A stretch of DNA of 64,000 nucleotides from JAKFWF01 sp963732635. GTDB lineage: Bacteria > Pseudomonadota > Alphaproteobacteria > Rhizobiales > Hyphomicrobiaceae. The notes under the pieces are model-generated. The model was not told the origin of the DNA. It did not search any database and worked only from the letters and a program-made list of their open reading frames with translations. The position numbers were made by a program, and so were the translations under genes. The first letter of the stretch is position 1. Every line of letters begins with the position of its first letter. Of this stretch, positions 35,811 through 45,951 are shown one piece after another. The stretch is from assembly GCA_963732635.1 (NCBI GenBank), contig CAVTAL010000003.1:181451-245450 (forward strand). Direction: 5' to 3'.

Positions 35811-38800
35811 TCACGAAGATCGACATTGGAAGCGTGCGCACCAAGCATGGATGGGTGCATCTGTGCTTGATCTGGCTGGTGGCACTGATCCTCACGTCGC
35901 AGGGCGCGAGGGCGCTTACCGCCACGCCGGTTCCAGCCGATCAGGATCGCATCGAGATTTCCGCGTTCGGCGATCTGTTCGAGGGGCGGGGCGACAGTCT
36001 TCAGGTCGAAACGGCACCAGGCGCCGACGGCGTTCCCGGTCGCATGTCGGTGCGGGCGACGACAGCCGGCACTAATCCGAGCTGGGTGGTGTTCGCGCTC
36101 AGCAATCCGAGCGATAAGCCGATCGAGCGCTGGATTACCGCCGAGCGCTACAGCGCGGTCGGCTCAGGCATCATCTGGCCCGATCTCGACAGTCGCCGCA
36201 TCGAAGCGGTGACGCCCTCGCTCGGGTTTTTGCCGGAACGCATAAAAAGTGACCGAGCCGACTTGTTTCGCATCACGTTGGAGCCGGGCCAGACCATCAC
36301 CTATGTTGCCGAGTTGGCGAACGAGCGAGCGGCGCGGATTTACCTTTGGAAGCCGCTCGAATACGAGGTAAAGGCGCGCGACCGACAGCTGTTGAACGGC
36401 ATCCTTCTCGGCATCACCGGCCTGCTGGCAATCTTCCTCACCGCCGTATTCGCCGCCAATCACAAGGCGATCTTCCCGACTGCCGCGCTGCTGACGTGGT
36501 GCGTGCTAGGCACTCTGTGTGTCGACTTCGGCTTCTTCCATAAGCTGTTCCAGCTCTTGCCCGAAAACAACGCGATCTATCGGGCGGCAACTGAATCGGC
36601 AATGGCCGCAAGCTTCGTCGTCTTCCTGCACACGTTCTTGCGCATAGGCTCGTGGAACGGGTTCATCCGTATGCTGGCAGGCGTGTGGATGGTGGCGCAG
36701 ATTTCGCTGGTCGCGGTGGCGGTTATCGACCCGCGGCTGGCGGCGACTTTCGCGCGATTGTCCTTCCTTGCGATCGGTGTGATTGGCGGGTTGGTGATCA
36801 TGTTCCTGGCGCTAAGGGGGCAGGATCGCGCGCTGGCGCTGGTGCCGACTTGGCTCCTGCTGCTCGTGTGGGTGTTTGCCGCGGCCGTGTTGTTGACCGG
36901 CCGTATAGCCGGAGAAATTGCGGTATCGGGGCTGGTGGCCGGCCTGGTGCTTTTGGTGCTGCTTATCGGCTTCACGGTTACCCAATTCGCTTTCCGTTCA
37001 CTAGACCCGCAATATGGCGCGACACCAGATGAACTGCAGCTCCGTTCAGACGCCATCGAGAGTGCCGGGGCTGCAACATGGGAGTGGCGAGCACGACGTG
37101 ACGAAGTCAAAATCTCGTCGGTTGTCGAGGCGGCGCTGGGCCTCAACGCTGGCGAACTTTCATGCAAAGTGGCGGATTTTCTGAAGCACATCCACAGCGC
37201 CGACCGCGAGCGCTTCAAACTGCTGCTTTGGTCGACGCAGGAACGGGGCGGTGGCATCATGCGACTTGAGTTCCGCATGCGCCATTCCGACAATTCCCAT
37301 CGATGGTTTGAACTCGACGCCGCCAGTGTGCCGTCGTCCGATCGCCACTCGTTGCGTTGCGTCGGCCTGATGCGCGACATGACCGATCAAAAGCGCTCGC
37401 AGGAACGGCTGATGCACGATGCCGTGCATGATAGTTTGACCGGATTGCCCAATCGGGCGCTGTTCCTCGATCGGCTCTCGATAGCCGTGAAGCGGGCCGG
37501 TGCCGATACTCAGGTACATCCGACGCTGATCTTCATCGACATCGACAAATTCAAGAGCGTCAATTCATCATTCGGCTTGATCGTTGGCGACAGCCTGCTG
37601 CTGACCATCGCCCGCCGCTTGTCTCGCCATCTCGGTGATTTCGATACCCTGGCGCGGGTCGGCGGTGACCAGTTCGCATTACTGCTGCTGAGCGAGCAGG
37701 ATCCGCGCGAACTCGCCATGCTCGCCGAGCGCGTGCGTCGCAGCCTGCGCTCGCCAATCAAGATCGCTGGCCAGGACATCGTGCTGACGGCGTCGATCGG
37801 CATCGCCGCATTCGGTGCCAACGGCATGACGCCGGAAGATCTGCTGAAGGATGCCGAGATCGCGATGTACCGGGCTAAGCGCGGCGGTGCCGACCGGATC
37901 GAGATCTTCAAGCCAGAGATGCGCGCGGACCGCGACGACCGGGTGGCGATCGAAAGCGACCTGCGTCGCGCGCTCGAAAAGAGGCAGCTGCGCGTGCTGT
38001 ATCAGCCGATCATCTATCTGCCGACCGAAGAACTTGCCGGCTTCGAGGCGCTAGTGCGCTGGGAGCATCCCAAGCTCGGCATGCTCAATCCGGCAGAGTT
38101 CATTCCCATTGCCGAGCAGAGCGATCTCATCGTCAAGCTCGGCTCCTACGTGCTGACCGAAGCTGCGGCGCAGGTGGCGCGCTGGCACAAGGAGTTGCCG
38201 CGAAACGAAAATGCGCTGTTCGTTAGCGTCAACGTGTCGAGCCGGCAGCTGTTCCGCCAGGATCTCGTCCAGGAGATCCGCCACTTCCTCGGCCGCAATC
38301 TGGTGCCTGCGGGCTCGCTCCGCCTTGAGGTGACCGAGAGTCTCGTGATGGAGAATCCGGAGCAGGCGATCGAGATCCTTGAGTTGCTGCGGGGCGCCGG
38401 AGCACTGCTGTCACTCGACGATTTTGGTACCGGATATTCGTCGCTCGCCTATCTCCAGCGGTTCCCGTTCGATACCATCAAGATCGACAAGGAATTGGTG
38501 CAAGGCGCCAACAGTGATGGCACCGGTTCACCAATCGTTCGTTCGATTGTGGCGCTGGCTCAGGAACTCGGCCGTAAAGTCGTGGCCGAAGGCGTCGAGC
38601 GGGCCGAAGACGTGACGTTCCTGCGCTCGATCGGCGCCGAGTACGCGCAAGGGTTCTACTACGGCGAGGCGATCCCCGATCGCGATGTCATGTCGATGCT
38701 GCGAATGATCCGCAAGTCGGAGCGCAAGCTGCAGCGGCGCGGCTATTTCCGTACCAAGCAGAAGCAGGTCGAGCCGCAAAACGAGAGCACCGTGGCGAAG

Positions 38801-39382
38801 TCGCGTGCCACCAAGCCGCCGAAAAGCAGTGATCAGACGAAAAAGGACGGTCGGGCGGTGACGGCGGGGACTGGTTCGCCCCAGGAGATCGCGGCAAGTC
38901 TGAAGGCCGCGGAAACAGGGAATAATCGGGAGCCGGCACGTCCGCGGCTCGGCGGCGATCTGCCGGCTGGGGCGGTCAGGTTGAGACCGCGCAATCCCGC
39001 ACCACAGCAGCTGCCTATGCCGCCGGTTCAGCAGCAAACTTACACCGCCCAGTTGCAACCCAGGACCGTGGCACCGACGGCACCTCCGATGATGCCGCAG
39101 ATGCAGGCGACACCGCTGCGCCCGTTGGCGCCGGCGCCAATAGCCGCTGCGCAGCCGATGCAGCCATTCCAGTTCCCGCCGATGCAGGAGGTGCCAACCG
39201 CCCCGCCGCCAACGGCACGTCAACCAACGGCATCGCCGGTGCAGCAACAGCCCAATCTCGAAGGCCTGCCGCCAGCAATTGCCGCCAGCATCGCCAAGCT
39301 CGCTGGCATGCCAGATACGACGCAGAGGCCATCCGACGTGCCGCCGCTGTCGACCCTCAGCAAGAAGGTCGCCGGCAGTTAG
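35807..39382 (+). CDS. membrane sensor with PAS, degenerate GGDEF and intact EAL domains
   Basis: A 1191-residue c-di-GMP signalling protein. An N-terminal signal/anchor and a periplasmic sensing region precede about seven membrane helices (residues about 190-390), a PAS-like domain (about 405-520), GGDEF (about 535-700), EAL (about 715-970) and a proline/glutamine-rich low-complexity tail (about 985-1191). The GGDEF site reads RVGGDQF, losing the glutamate, and the RxxD inhibitory site is absent. EAL is intact (FEALVRWEHPK, DDFGTGYSSLAYLQRFP, VAEGVE). The protein is therefore predicted to be a phosphodiesterase, with the cyclase domain possibly a GTP sensor. Confidence 0.9.
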   Translation: MITKIDIGSVRTKHGWVHLCLIWLVALILTSQGARALTATPVPADQDRIEISAFGDLFEGRGDSLQVETAPGADGVPGRMSVRATTAGTNPSWVVFALSNPSDKPIERWITAERYSAVGSGIIWPDLDSRRIEAVTPSLGFLPERIKSDRADLFRITLEPGQTITYVAELANERAARIYLWKPLEYEVKARDRQLLNGILLGITGLLAIFLTAVFAANHKAIFPTAALLTWCVLGTLCVDFGFFHKLFQLLPENNAIYRAATESAMAASFVVFLHTFLRIGSWNGFIRMLAGVWMVAQISLVAVAVIDPRLAATFARLSFLAIGVIGGLVIMFLALRGQDRALALVPTWLLLLVWVFAAAVLLTGRIAGEIAVSGLVAGLVLLVLLIGFTVTQFAFRSLDPQYGATPDELQLRSDAIESAGAATWEWRARRDEVKISSVVEAALGLNAGELSCKVADFLKHIHSADRERFKLLLWSTQERGGGIMRLEFRMRHSDNSHRWFELDAASVPSSDRHSLRCVGLMRDMTDQKRSQERLMHDAVHDSLTGLPNRALFLDRLSIAVKRAGADTQVHPTLIFIDIDKFKSVNSSFGLIVGDSLLLTIARRLSRHLGDFDTLARVGGDQFALLLLSEQDPRELAMLAERVRRSLRSPIKIAGQDIVLTASIGIAAFGANGMTPEDLLKDAEIAMYRAKRGGADRIEIFKPEMRADRDDRVAIESDLRRALEKRQLRVLYQPIIYLPTEELAGFEALVRWEHPKLGMLNPAEFIPIAEQSDLIVKLGSYVLTEAAAQVARWHKELPRNENALFVSVNVSSRQLFRQDLVQEIRHFLGRNLVPAGSLRLEVTESLVMENPEQAIEILELLRGAGALLSLDDFGTGYSSLAYLQRFPFDTIKIDKELVQGANSDGTGSPIVRSIVALAQELGRKVVAEGVERAEDVTFLRSIGAEYAQGFYYGEAIPDRDVMSMLRMIRKSERKLQRRGYFRTKQKQVEPQNESTVAKSRATKPPKSSDQTKKDGRAVTAGTGSPQEIAASLKAAETGNNREPARPRLGGDLPAGAVRLRPRNPAPQQLPMPPVQQQTYTAQLQPRTVAPTAPPMMPQMQATPLRPLAPAPIAAAQPMQPFQFPPMQEVPTAPPPTARQPTASPVQQQPNLEGLPPAIAASIAKLAGMPDTTQRPSDVPPLSTLSKKVAGS

Positions 39383-39385
39383 TGC

Positions 39386-40267
39386 CTATGCCTTCACCGG
39401 CGTCGCACGACGTCGCATGGCGGCCAGATGCAATGACACAGCAGCAGCGTTCGACACGTTGAGGCTGGCGAGCGGACCCGAGCCCGAGATGCGGGCCAGT
39501 ACGTCGCAGTGTTCGCGCGTCAGTTGTCGCAGACCACGACCCTCGGCACCGAGTACGAGTGCAACGCGACCGCCGAGCGGCGCCTCTTCAATGGTCTGGT
39601 CACCGGTGCCGTCGAGGCCGACGCGGAAATAGGCGAGGCTGCCGAGTTCGTCGAGCGCACGGGCGAGGTTTGGCACCAGAATGATCGGCACATGTTCGAG
39701 CGCACCCGACGCCGACTTGGCCAGTACGCCGCCGAGCGGCGGGCTGTGGCGGCGGGTCATCATCACGCCTTGCGCGCCGAAAACCGCCGCCGACCTGAGG
39801 ATCGCACCGACATTGTGCGGATCGGTCACCTGGTCGAGTACCAGCAGCGGGCCGCTTGAGTCCGGCAAGTCGGCCAATTGTTCGAGCGATGGCTCGGGCA
39901 GCGGATCGCATTCGAGCAAGATGCCCTGATGCACGGTATCGGCGCCAAGTCGGCGGTCGAGATCGCGCGGCGTCACCTGGGTCAGCTTGAGGCCGCCGTC
40001 GCCGTTGCGAGCACTTACCGCATCCTTCAGACGGTTCTCGCCGTTCTCGGTGACGAACACCTGGCGGATGACGCGAGCCGGATTGCGTAGTGCGGCCTCG
40101 GCGGCATGGACGCCGAAGATTAGCGTCGGGCCGTCAGTTTCAGCGCCATCGCCCCGGACCTCGTCGTGGCCGCGCCGTTGGCGGTTCTCGGTGTCCTTGT
40201 CCGATCGGCCGCGTGGTTCGTTCGCTTGGGCATTGCGGTAGTAGTTGGGCTTCGGGCGCTTGGGCAT
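39386..40267 (-). CDS. rlmB: 23S rRNA (guanosine-2'-O-)-methyltransferase RlmB-like (SpoU/TrmH)
   Basis: A 293-residue SpoU-class RNA methyltransferase. The N-terminal substrate-binding domain starts LIFGVHAAEAALRNPARVIR. The knotted SPOUT domain has motif 1 LVLDQVTDPHNVGAILRSAA, motif 2 VALVLGAEGRGLRQLTREHC and motif 3 PLASLNVSNAAAVSLHLAAM. The first 60 residues are basic and low-complexity. ATG 40267 is preferred over the longer frame from 40312. It faces the GGDEF/EAL gene tail to tail, 3 bp apart. Confidence 0.92.
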   Translation of the reverse strand: MPKRPKPNYYRNAQANEPRGRSDKDTENRQRRGHDEVRGDGAETDGPTLIFGVHAAEAALRNPARVIRQVFVTENGENRLKDAVSARNGDGGLKLTQVTPRDLDRRLGADTVHQGILLECDPLPEPSLEQLADLPDSSGPLLVLDQVTDPHNVGAILRSAAVFGAQGVMMTRRHSPPLGGVLAKSASGALEHVPIILVPNLARALDELGSLAYFRVGLDGTGDQTIEEAPLGGRVALVLGAEGRGLRQLTREHCDVLARISGSGPLASLNVSNAAAVSLHLAAMRRRATPVKA

Positions 40268-40468
40268 GGGGAGACACTCGGTTCGGAGGAAATCAGGCTT
40301 TCCTCGTGCCATAGCTGGTTATGGCCGCGAACCGAAGCCTGAAACGGTTTCATCCTTCCCGACGACGCGATTTGCAATTGACAGAGGGCGCCTGCCTCAC
40401 CGATAACGCGGGCGGCCGTGGCGCTCCTGCATGGGTGCGTCGGGCCGCCGCTTGTTTGATGCGGCCGG

Positions 40469-40553
40469 GGACAGGTGCCCGAGCGGTTAAAGGGGACGGA
40501 CTGTAAATCCGTTGGCTTTGCCTACGTTGGTTCAAATCCAACCCTGTCCACCA
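40469..40553 (+). tRNA. tRNA-Tyr (GTA anticodon)
   Basis: An 85-nt class II tRNA with acceptor stem GGACAGG/CCTGTCC, anticodon loop ACTGTAAATC (GTA), a long variable arm, T-loop GGTTCAAATCC, and an encoded 3' ACCA. A T-rich run follows at 40556-40564. Confidence 0.95.
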
Positions 40554-40783
40554 CTCCTTTTTTATTTCAAAAACAAAGTGTTATGACTTGATTGTTGGTT
40601 CCACAGTGGGGCCACGCCGGTCGTGGATCGACAAAACGCCGGGCTGCCCCGCGTTTACGTCGGCGCAAAAATCGCGATGTCGCATTGTCTCAGTTGTCGC
40701 CATCGGCAACATCCGCTTCGTAATCTGATGCAGCCCGCCGCGTGCAACGACGGCGCGTGCAAGGACCACGAGAGGACACGCCG

Positions 40784-41923
40784 ATGACCATCCGCTGCAA
40801 GGCCGCCATCCTGAGAGCGGCCGGTGCGCCCGCCCCCTATGCCAAATCGCAGCCGCTGTCGGTCGAGGAGATCACGCTCGACCCACCTCAGGCCGGCGAA
40901 GTGCTGATCAAGATCGTCGGCGCCGGCCTGTGCCATTCCGACCTGTCGGTGATGAACGGCACCCGGCCGCGTACATTGCCGATCGTACTCGGCCATGAGG
41001 GTGCGGGCGAAGTGGTGGAAGTCGGCGCCGGCATCCGCGATGTCGCGGTCGGCGATCATGTCGTGTTCCAGTTCTCGGCCTCGTGCGGACGCTGCCGCTA
41101 TTGCCTCGAAGGCCGGCCGCAGATTTGCGAGCGCGCGAGGTTAGCTACTTCCAAGGGTGAGTTGATGGGCGGCGGCCGCCGGATCCGCGATGCCAATGGC
41201 GTCGAGATTAACCACCAGTCGGGCGTGTCGTGCTTCGCGGAATTCGCCGTTGCCGATCGCGGCAGCATAGTGGTGATCGACAAATCTGTACCGCTGGCCG
41301 ACGCCGCCGTTTTCGGCTGCGCGGTGATGACAGGCGTCGGTGCGGTGATCAACACGGCGCGCATCCGCACCGGCGACAAGGTGGCGGTGATTGGGCTTGG
41401 CGGCGTGGGCTTGAGCGGCATCATGGGGGCGGTTGTCGGCGGCGCGGAGATGATCATCGCCATTGATGTCGATCGTCGCAAGCTGCAGAAGGCGGTTGAG
41501 TTCGGCGCGACGCACACATTCGACGCCACCGACCCGAACATGGTTGCAAACGTCATCGAACTGACCAAGGGCGGCGTCGACTTTGCGGTCGATCTTGCCG
41601 GTGTGATCCCAGCGATCGAGACGGCCTACGCGATCACCGCGCGCGGTGGCTCGGTGGTGACCGCCGGGCTGTCACCGGCGGGTGCGAAATTTTCCTTCGA
41701 GCAGGCCGAATTGGTCTCGTCCGAGAAATCGATTCGCGGCAGCTACATGGGCAGTTGCGTGCCAGTGCGCGACATCCCGCGCTTCATCGGTCTGCAGCAG
41801 CAGGGCCGGTTACCGGTCGACCGGTTGATCGACCGGCAGATCGGCTTCGACGAGATGAATTCAGGTTTCGACCTATTGGCTTCGGGCGAAGCCGTGCGGC
41901 AGATCCTGACGCCACACGGGTGA
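40784..41923 (+). CDS. zinc-dependent alcohol dehydrogenase (MDR superfamily)
   Basis: A 379-residue dehydrogenase. GAGLCHSDLSVMNG carries the catalytic-zinc cysteine, GHEGAGEVVEVG the His-Glu pair, CGRCRYCLEGRPQIC the four-cysteine structural zinc site, and GLGGVGLSGIMGAVVGGAE the NAD(P)-binding loop. ATG 40784 has GAGAGGA 8 nt upstream. It ends 4 bp from the convergent RraA-like gene, so it belongs physically to the edge of the catabolic locus. No copy of the locus operator is visible before it. Confidence 0.92.
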   Translation: MTIRCKAAILRAAGAPAPYAKSQPLSVEEITLDPPQAGEVLIKIVGAGLCHSDLSVMNGTRPRTLPIVLGHEGAGEVVEVGAGIRDVAVGDHVVFQFSASCGRCRYCLEGRPQICERARLATSKGELMGGGRRIRDANGVEINHQSGVSCFAEFAVADRGSIVVIDKSVPLADAAVFGCAVMTGVGAVINTARIRTGDKVAVIGLGGVGLSGIMGAVVGGAEMIIAIDVDRRKLQKAVEFGATHTFDATDPNMVANVIELTKGGVDFAVDLAGVIPAIETAYAITARGGSVVTAGLSPAGAKFSFEQAELVSSEKSIRGSYMGSCVPVRDIPRFIGLQQQGRLPVDRLIDRQIGFDEMNSGFDLLASGEAVRQILTPHG

Positions 41924-41927
41924 AGGT

Positions 41928-42644
41928 TCAGCGCTTGTTTGCCTTGCGCCAAGCGGCGAAGTCCACCTTCGACTGTTCCTCGGTCGGCGGATAGAGGCCG
42001 AGGATCGAACGGCCTTCGCCGACCTTTTCGGTGACGAAGTCCTCGAACGCGGTCATCTCGACGGCTTCGTCCGCGATTTCGTCAGCGATGTGGGCGGGAA
42101 TGACCACGCAGCCGTCGAAGTCGCCGACGATAATGTCGCCCGGCCAAACCGGCGCGTCGCCGCATCCGATCGGCACATTGATGTCGAGCGCCTGATGCAC
42201 GGTAAGATTGGTCGGTGCCGACGGCCGGTGATGAAAGCTCGGGATGCCGAGCTTGGCGATCTCGGCGGCATCACGAAAGCCGCCATCGGTGACGACGCCG
42301 GCAACGCCTCGCTTCATCAGGCGGGTGACCAGGATCGAGCCGGCCGAGGCGGCGCGCGCATCCTTGCGGCTGTCGATGACGAACACGCAGCCCGGCGGGC
42401 ATTCCTCCACCGCCTTGCGCTGGGGATGGCCGCGATCCTGAAATACGGTGATCTGGTTTAGATCCTCGCGCGCCGGGATGTAGCGCAAGGTGAACGCTTC
42501 GCCGATCATGTTCGGCTTGGCCGGATCGAGCGGATGCACGTCCTGGATCATCTGGTTGCGGAAACCGCGCTTGAACAGCGCGGTGCAGATGGTGGCGGTG
42601 CTGACCGTCTTCAATTTGTCGCGGGTGGTAGGTTTTAGAGCCAT
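41928..42644 (-). CDS. RraA-like protein / 4-hydroxy-4-methyl-2-oxoglutarate aldolase family
   Basis: A 238-residue protein of the RraA/HMG aldolase family. GVVTDGGFRDAAEIAKLGIP holds the conserved Gly-Gly-x-Arg-Asp active site, and VGDFDGCVVIPAHIADEIAD is the typical C-terminal block. Enzymatic members cleave 2-keto-acid aldols to pyruvate plus an aldehyde or keto acid; others only inhibit RNase E. Next to a sugar-acid dehydratase the aldolase role is inferred: the 2-keto-3-deoxy acid made by dehydration would be cleaved. GGAGA lies 7 nt before the ATG, 17 bp after the dehydratase gene. Confidence 0.85.
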   Translation of the reverse strand: MALKPTTRDKLKTVSTATICTALFKRGFRNQMIQDVHPLDPAKPNMIGEAFTLRYIPAREDLNQITVFQDRGHPQRKAVEECPPGCVFVIDSRKDARAASAGSILVTRLMKRGVAGVVTDGGFRDAAEIAKLGIPSFHHRPSAPTNLTVHQALDINVPIGCGDAPVWPGDIIVGDFDGCVVIPAHIADEIADEAVEMTAFEDFVTEKVGEGRSILGLYPPTEEQSKVDFAAWRKANKR

Positions 42645-42661
42645 GGCATATCTCCAGGAGA

Positions 42662-44401
42662 TCAGTTGATGGCGGGTTCGTCGACGGGCTTGCCGAACTG
42701 GGTTTCGAGGAAGTCGAAGTCGCAGCCGTCGTTGGCCTGCTTGATGTGCTTAGAGAACATCCAGCCGTAGCCACGTTCGTAGCGGGGGGCGGGCTTCGGT
42801 AGCGCGGCGCGGCGGGAAGCGAGTTCAGCATCGGGTACATCGAGATTGATGGTGCGTGCCGCAACATCGACGGTGATCTTGTCACCGGTTTTCACCAGGG
42901 CGAGCGGCCCGCCGATATAGCTCTCGGGAGCGACGTGCAGTATGCAGGCGCCATAGCTGGTGCCGCTCATGCGCGCGTCCGAAATGCGGATCATGTCGCG
43001 CACACCGGCCTTCACGAGTTTGGTCGGGATCGGCAGCATGCCCCATTCAGGCATGCCGGGGCCGCCCTGCGGGCCGGCGTTGCGCAGCACAAGCACCGTG
43101 TCTGCGGTGACGTCGAGATCGTCGCGGTTGATGTTCTTTTTCAACTCATCGTAGGTGTCGAATACCAGCGCCGGGCCGGTGTGCTTCAACAGCCGCGGTT
43201 CACACGCCGATGGCTTGATGACGCAGCCGTCGGGCGCAAGATTTCCCTTGAGCAAGGCTAGCGCGCCTTCCTTGTAGATCGCGGTGTCGAGGGTGCGGAT
43301 CACGTCGTCGTTGTAGACTTCAGCACCTTCGAGGCTTTTGGCCCAGGTCGCGCCGCTGGCATTGATCTGGGTGAGGTCGAGCATGCCGGTTAGCCGCGAC
43401 ATTAGGCCGAGCAGCCCACCGGCGTAGTAGAAATCTTCCATAAGGTATCTGTCACCGGACGGTCGGATGTTGGCGATCACCGGCACGTTGCGGCTGTGGG
43501 CATCGAAGTCCTCGAGCCCGATATTGCGGCCCGCGCGCCGCGCCATCGCCAGCACGTGGATCACGGCGTTGGTCGAGCAGCCCATCGCCATCGCTACCTT
43601 GATGGTGTTGTGGAAAGCGTTGTCGGTGAGGATCTTGGCGGGCGTCAGGTCCTCCCACACCATGTCGACGATACGGCGGCCGGCCTCGGAACACATGCGG
43701 ATGTGGTTGGCGTCGGCGGCGGGGATCGACGAGGTGCCGGGAAGGCACATGCCCATCACATCGGCGAGCGCTGTCATGGTCGAAGCCGTGCCCATGGTCA
43801 TGCAAACGCCATAGCTGCGGGCGATGCCGACCTCCATCTCGCCCCAGTCTTTGGTGGAAATATTGCCGGCGCGGCGCTCGTCCCAATACTTGAAGGCGTC
43901 GGACCCGGAGCCGAGCACTTTGCCATGCCAGTTGCCGCGCAGCATCGGCCCGGCGGGCACGAAGATCGCCGGCACGCCAGCGCTGATGGCACCAAGGATC
44001 AGGCCCGGCGTGGTCTTGTCGCAGCCGCCCATCAACACCGCGCCGTCGACCGGTTGCGAGCGGATCAACTCCTCGGTCTCCATGGCGAGGAAGTTGCGAT
44101 AGAGCATGGTCGTCGGTTTCACGGTGCTCTCGGAAAGCGAGATCGCCGGCAGTTCGACGGGGAAGCCGCCGGCCATCAGGATGCCGCGCTTGACGTCTTC
44201 GACGCGGGTCTTGAAGTGGGCATGGCATTGGGCGAAGTCGGACCACGTATTGATGATACCGATCACCGGCCGACCTTTGAATTCCTCAGCCGCGTAGCCC
44301 ATCTGGTTCATGCGGCTGCGATGCCCAAACGAGCGAAAATCATCGGGCGCAAACCAGCGAGCGCTGCGCAACTGGTCGGCGGTCTTCCTTTTGGCGGACA
44401 T
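42662..44401 (-). CDS. IlvD/Edd family dehydratase, sugar-acid type
   Basis: A 579-residue iron-sulfur dehydratase, closest by eye to L-arabonate/xylonate-type dehydratases. Cluster cysteines lie in VLMGGCDKTTPGLILGA and in the ARSYGVCMTMGTASTMTALA region; a third conserved cysteine is in AMGCSTNAVIHVLAMARRAG. The C-terminal block SYGACILHVAPESYIGGPLA is characteristic of the sugar-acid branch. It removes water from an aldonic acid to give a 2-keto-3-deoxy acid. It is third in a minus-strand group TctB-TctA-IlvD-RraA. Confidence 0.9.
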   Translation of the reverse strand: MSAKRKTADQLRSARWFAPDDFRSFGHRSRMNQMGYAAEEFKGRPVIGIINTWSDFAQCHAHFKTRVEDVKRGILMAGGFPVELPAISLSESTVKPTTMLYRNFLAMETEELIRSQPVDGAVLMGGCDKTTPGLILGAISAGVPAIFVPAGPMLRGNWHGKVLGSGSDAFKYWDERRAGNISTKDWGEMEVGIARSYGVCMTMGTASTMTALADVMGMCLPGTSSIPAADANHIRMCSEAGRRIVDMVWEDLTPAKILTDNAFHNTIKVAMAMGCSTNAVIHVLAMARRAGRNIGLEDFDAHSRNVPVIANIRPSGDRYLMEDFYYAGGLLGLMSRLTGMLDLTQINASGATWAKSLEGAEVYNDDVIRTLDTAIYKEGALALLKGNLAPDGCVIKPSACEPRLLKHTGPALVFDTYDELKKNINRDDLDVTADTVLVLRNAGPQGGPGMPEWGMLPIPTKLVKAGVRDMIRISDARMSGTSYGACILHVAPESYIGGPLALVKTGDKITVDVAARTINLDVPDAELASRRAALPKPAPRYERGYGWMFSKHIKQANDGCDFDFLETQFGKPVDEPAIN

Positions 44402-44435
44402 ATTGCAGGCTCCGGTGCGTTGAGAGAATTACAGA

Positions 44436-45938
44436 TCAGCCTTCCTTGAATGCTTCTTCGCGCGTCTTGCCAAACGACGGCAGTAGGACGAGTGCAAGCA
44501 GGCATGCCGCCAGGAAAAGCATCACGGCGCTGATCGGACGGGTGACGAGGACCGTCGGATCGCCCTTGGCGATCAACAGCGCGCGACGCAGGTATTCCTC
44601 CATCATCGGCCCCAGGATGAAGCCGAGCAGCATCGGTGCCGGCTCGCAATCGATCTTCTTGAAGACGTAACCAAGGAAGCCGAACACCACCATCAGGTAG
44701 ACGTCGAAGGCAGCATTCGAGAGCGAGAATACGCCGATGGCGCAGAATACCAGGATCATCGGGTAGAGCAGGTGATAGGGCACCGAGATCATTTTCACCC
44801 AAATACCGATCAGCGGCAGGTTCAGCACCAGCAGCATCAGATTGCCGATCCACATCGAGGCGATCACGCCCCAGAACAGCGCCGGCTGCTCGGTCATGAC
44901 CGATGGCCCGGGTTGAACGCCTTGAATGATCATGGCACCAATCATCAACGCCATCACCGGGTTCGACGGAATGCCGAGCGTCAGCATCGGAATGAACGAC
45001 ATTTGCGCTCCGGCATTGTTGGCGCTCTCAGGGGCAGCTACGCCTTCCACCGCCCCCTTGCCGAACTCGTCCCGGTTCTTTGAAATTCGCTTTTCCAATG
45101 CGTACGCACCGAATGAGGCCAGTGTCGCGCCACCGCCGGGAAGGATGCCGAGGATTGAGCCGAGTGCAGTGCCGCGAAGGGTTGGCGCGATCATTCGTTT
45201 GAAGTCATCACGGGTTGGCCACAAACCCTTGACCTTGTTGACCATGACGTCGCGAGTGCCCTCGCCCTCGAGATTGGCGATAATTTCGCCGACGCCGAAC
45301 ATGCCCATGGCGACGATGACAAAGCCAATGCCATCGGCCAATTGCGGCAAGCCGAAAACAAAGCGCTGCGCACCCGAATTAACATCTGTGCCGACGAGCC
45401 CGAGCAGTAGGCCGAGGATGATCATGCCGAGCGCGTGGAGTATCGAGCCGTTGGCAAGCACGATGGAGGCGATCAGGCCCAGCACCATGAGCGAGAAGTA
45501 CTCCGCCGGTCCGAACTGTAGCGCAATGGCGGCCAAGGGCGGCGCAAACAATGCAATCAGGAATGTACAGACAGTGCCAGCAAAGAACGAAGCGATGGCT
45601 GCGATTGCCAGCGCACGACCGGCCTTGCCTTGGCGCGCCATTTGATGGCCATCAAGGGCGGTGACGACAGAGGAAGTTTCGCCCGGCAGGTTGACCAGGA
45701 TCGCGGTCGTCGAGCCGCCGTACTGTGCCCCATAGAATATTCCGGCGAGCATAATCAGGGCGGACACCGGCGGCAAGCCGAAGGTCGCCGGCAGAAGCAT
45801 CGCGATGGTAGCGGCGGGGCCGAGACCCGGCAGCACGCCGATGGCGGTGCCGAGGAAGCAGCCGACGAGGCACCACCACAGGTTGATCGGTGTGCCGGCG
45901 ACACTGAGACCGAGCCAAAGATTGGAAAGGATATCCAT
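44436..45938 (-). CDS. tctA: tripartite tricarboxylate transporter, large permease TctA
   Basis: A 500-residue polytopic transporter with about eleven helices. The TctA signatures GVLPGLGPAATIAMLLP and YGGSTTAILVNLPGETSSV are near the N-terminus, and KRISKNRDEFGKGAVEGVAA marks the central loop. TTT systems take up carboxylates, including sugar acids, with a TctC binding protein and TctB. Both permease subunits are here, 13 bp apart, but no TctC gene is visible in the window. ATG 45938 is chosen since the upstream extension reads in another gene's frame. Confidence 0.92.
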   Translation of the reverse strand: MDILSNLWLGLSVAGTPINLWWCLVGCFLGTAIGVLPGLGPAATIAMLLPATFGLPPVSALIMLAGIFYGAQYGGSTTAILVNLPGETSSVVTALDGHQMARQGKAGRALAIAAIASFFAGTVCTFLIALFAPPLAAIALQFGPAEYFSLMVLGLIASIVLANGSILHALGMIILGLLLGLVGTDVNSGAQRFVFGLPQLADGIGFVIVAMGMFGVGEIIANLEGEGTRDVMVNKVKGLWPTRDDFKRMIAPTLRGTALGSILGILPGGGATLASFGAYALEKRISKNRDEFGKGAVEGVAAPESANNAGAQMSFIPMLTLGIPSNPVMALMIGAMIIQGVQPGPSVMTEQPALFWGVIASMWIGNLMLLVLNLPLIGIWVKMISVPYHLLYPMILVFCAIGVFSLSNAAFDVYLMVVFGFLGYVFKKIDCEPAPMLLGFILGPMMEEYLRRALLIAKGDPTVLVTRPISAVMLFLAACLLALVLLPSFGKTREEAFKEG

Positions 45939-45951
45939 TTCGGTCGATGCC

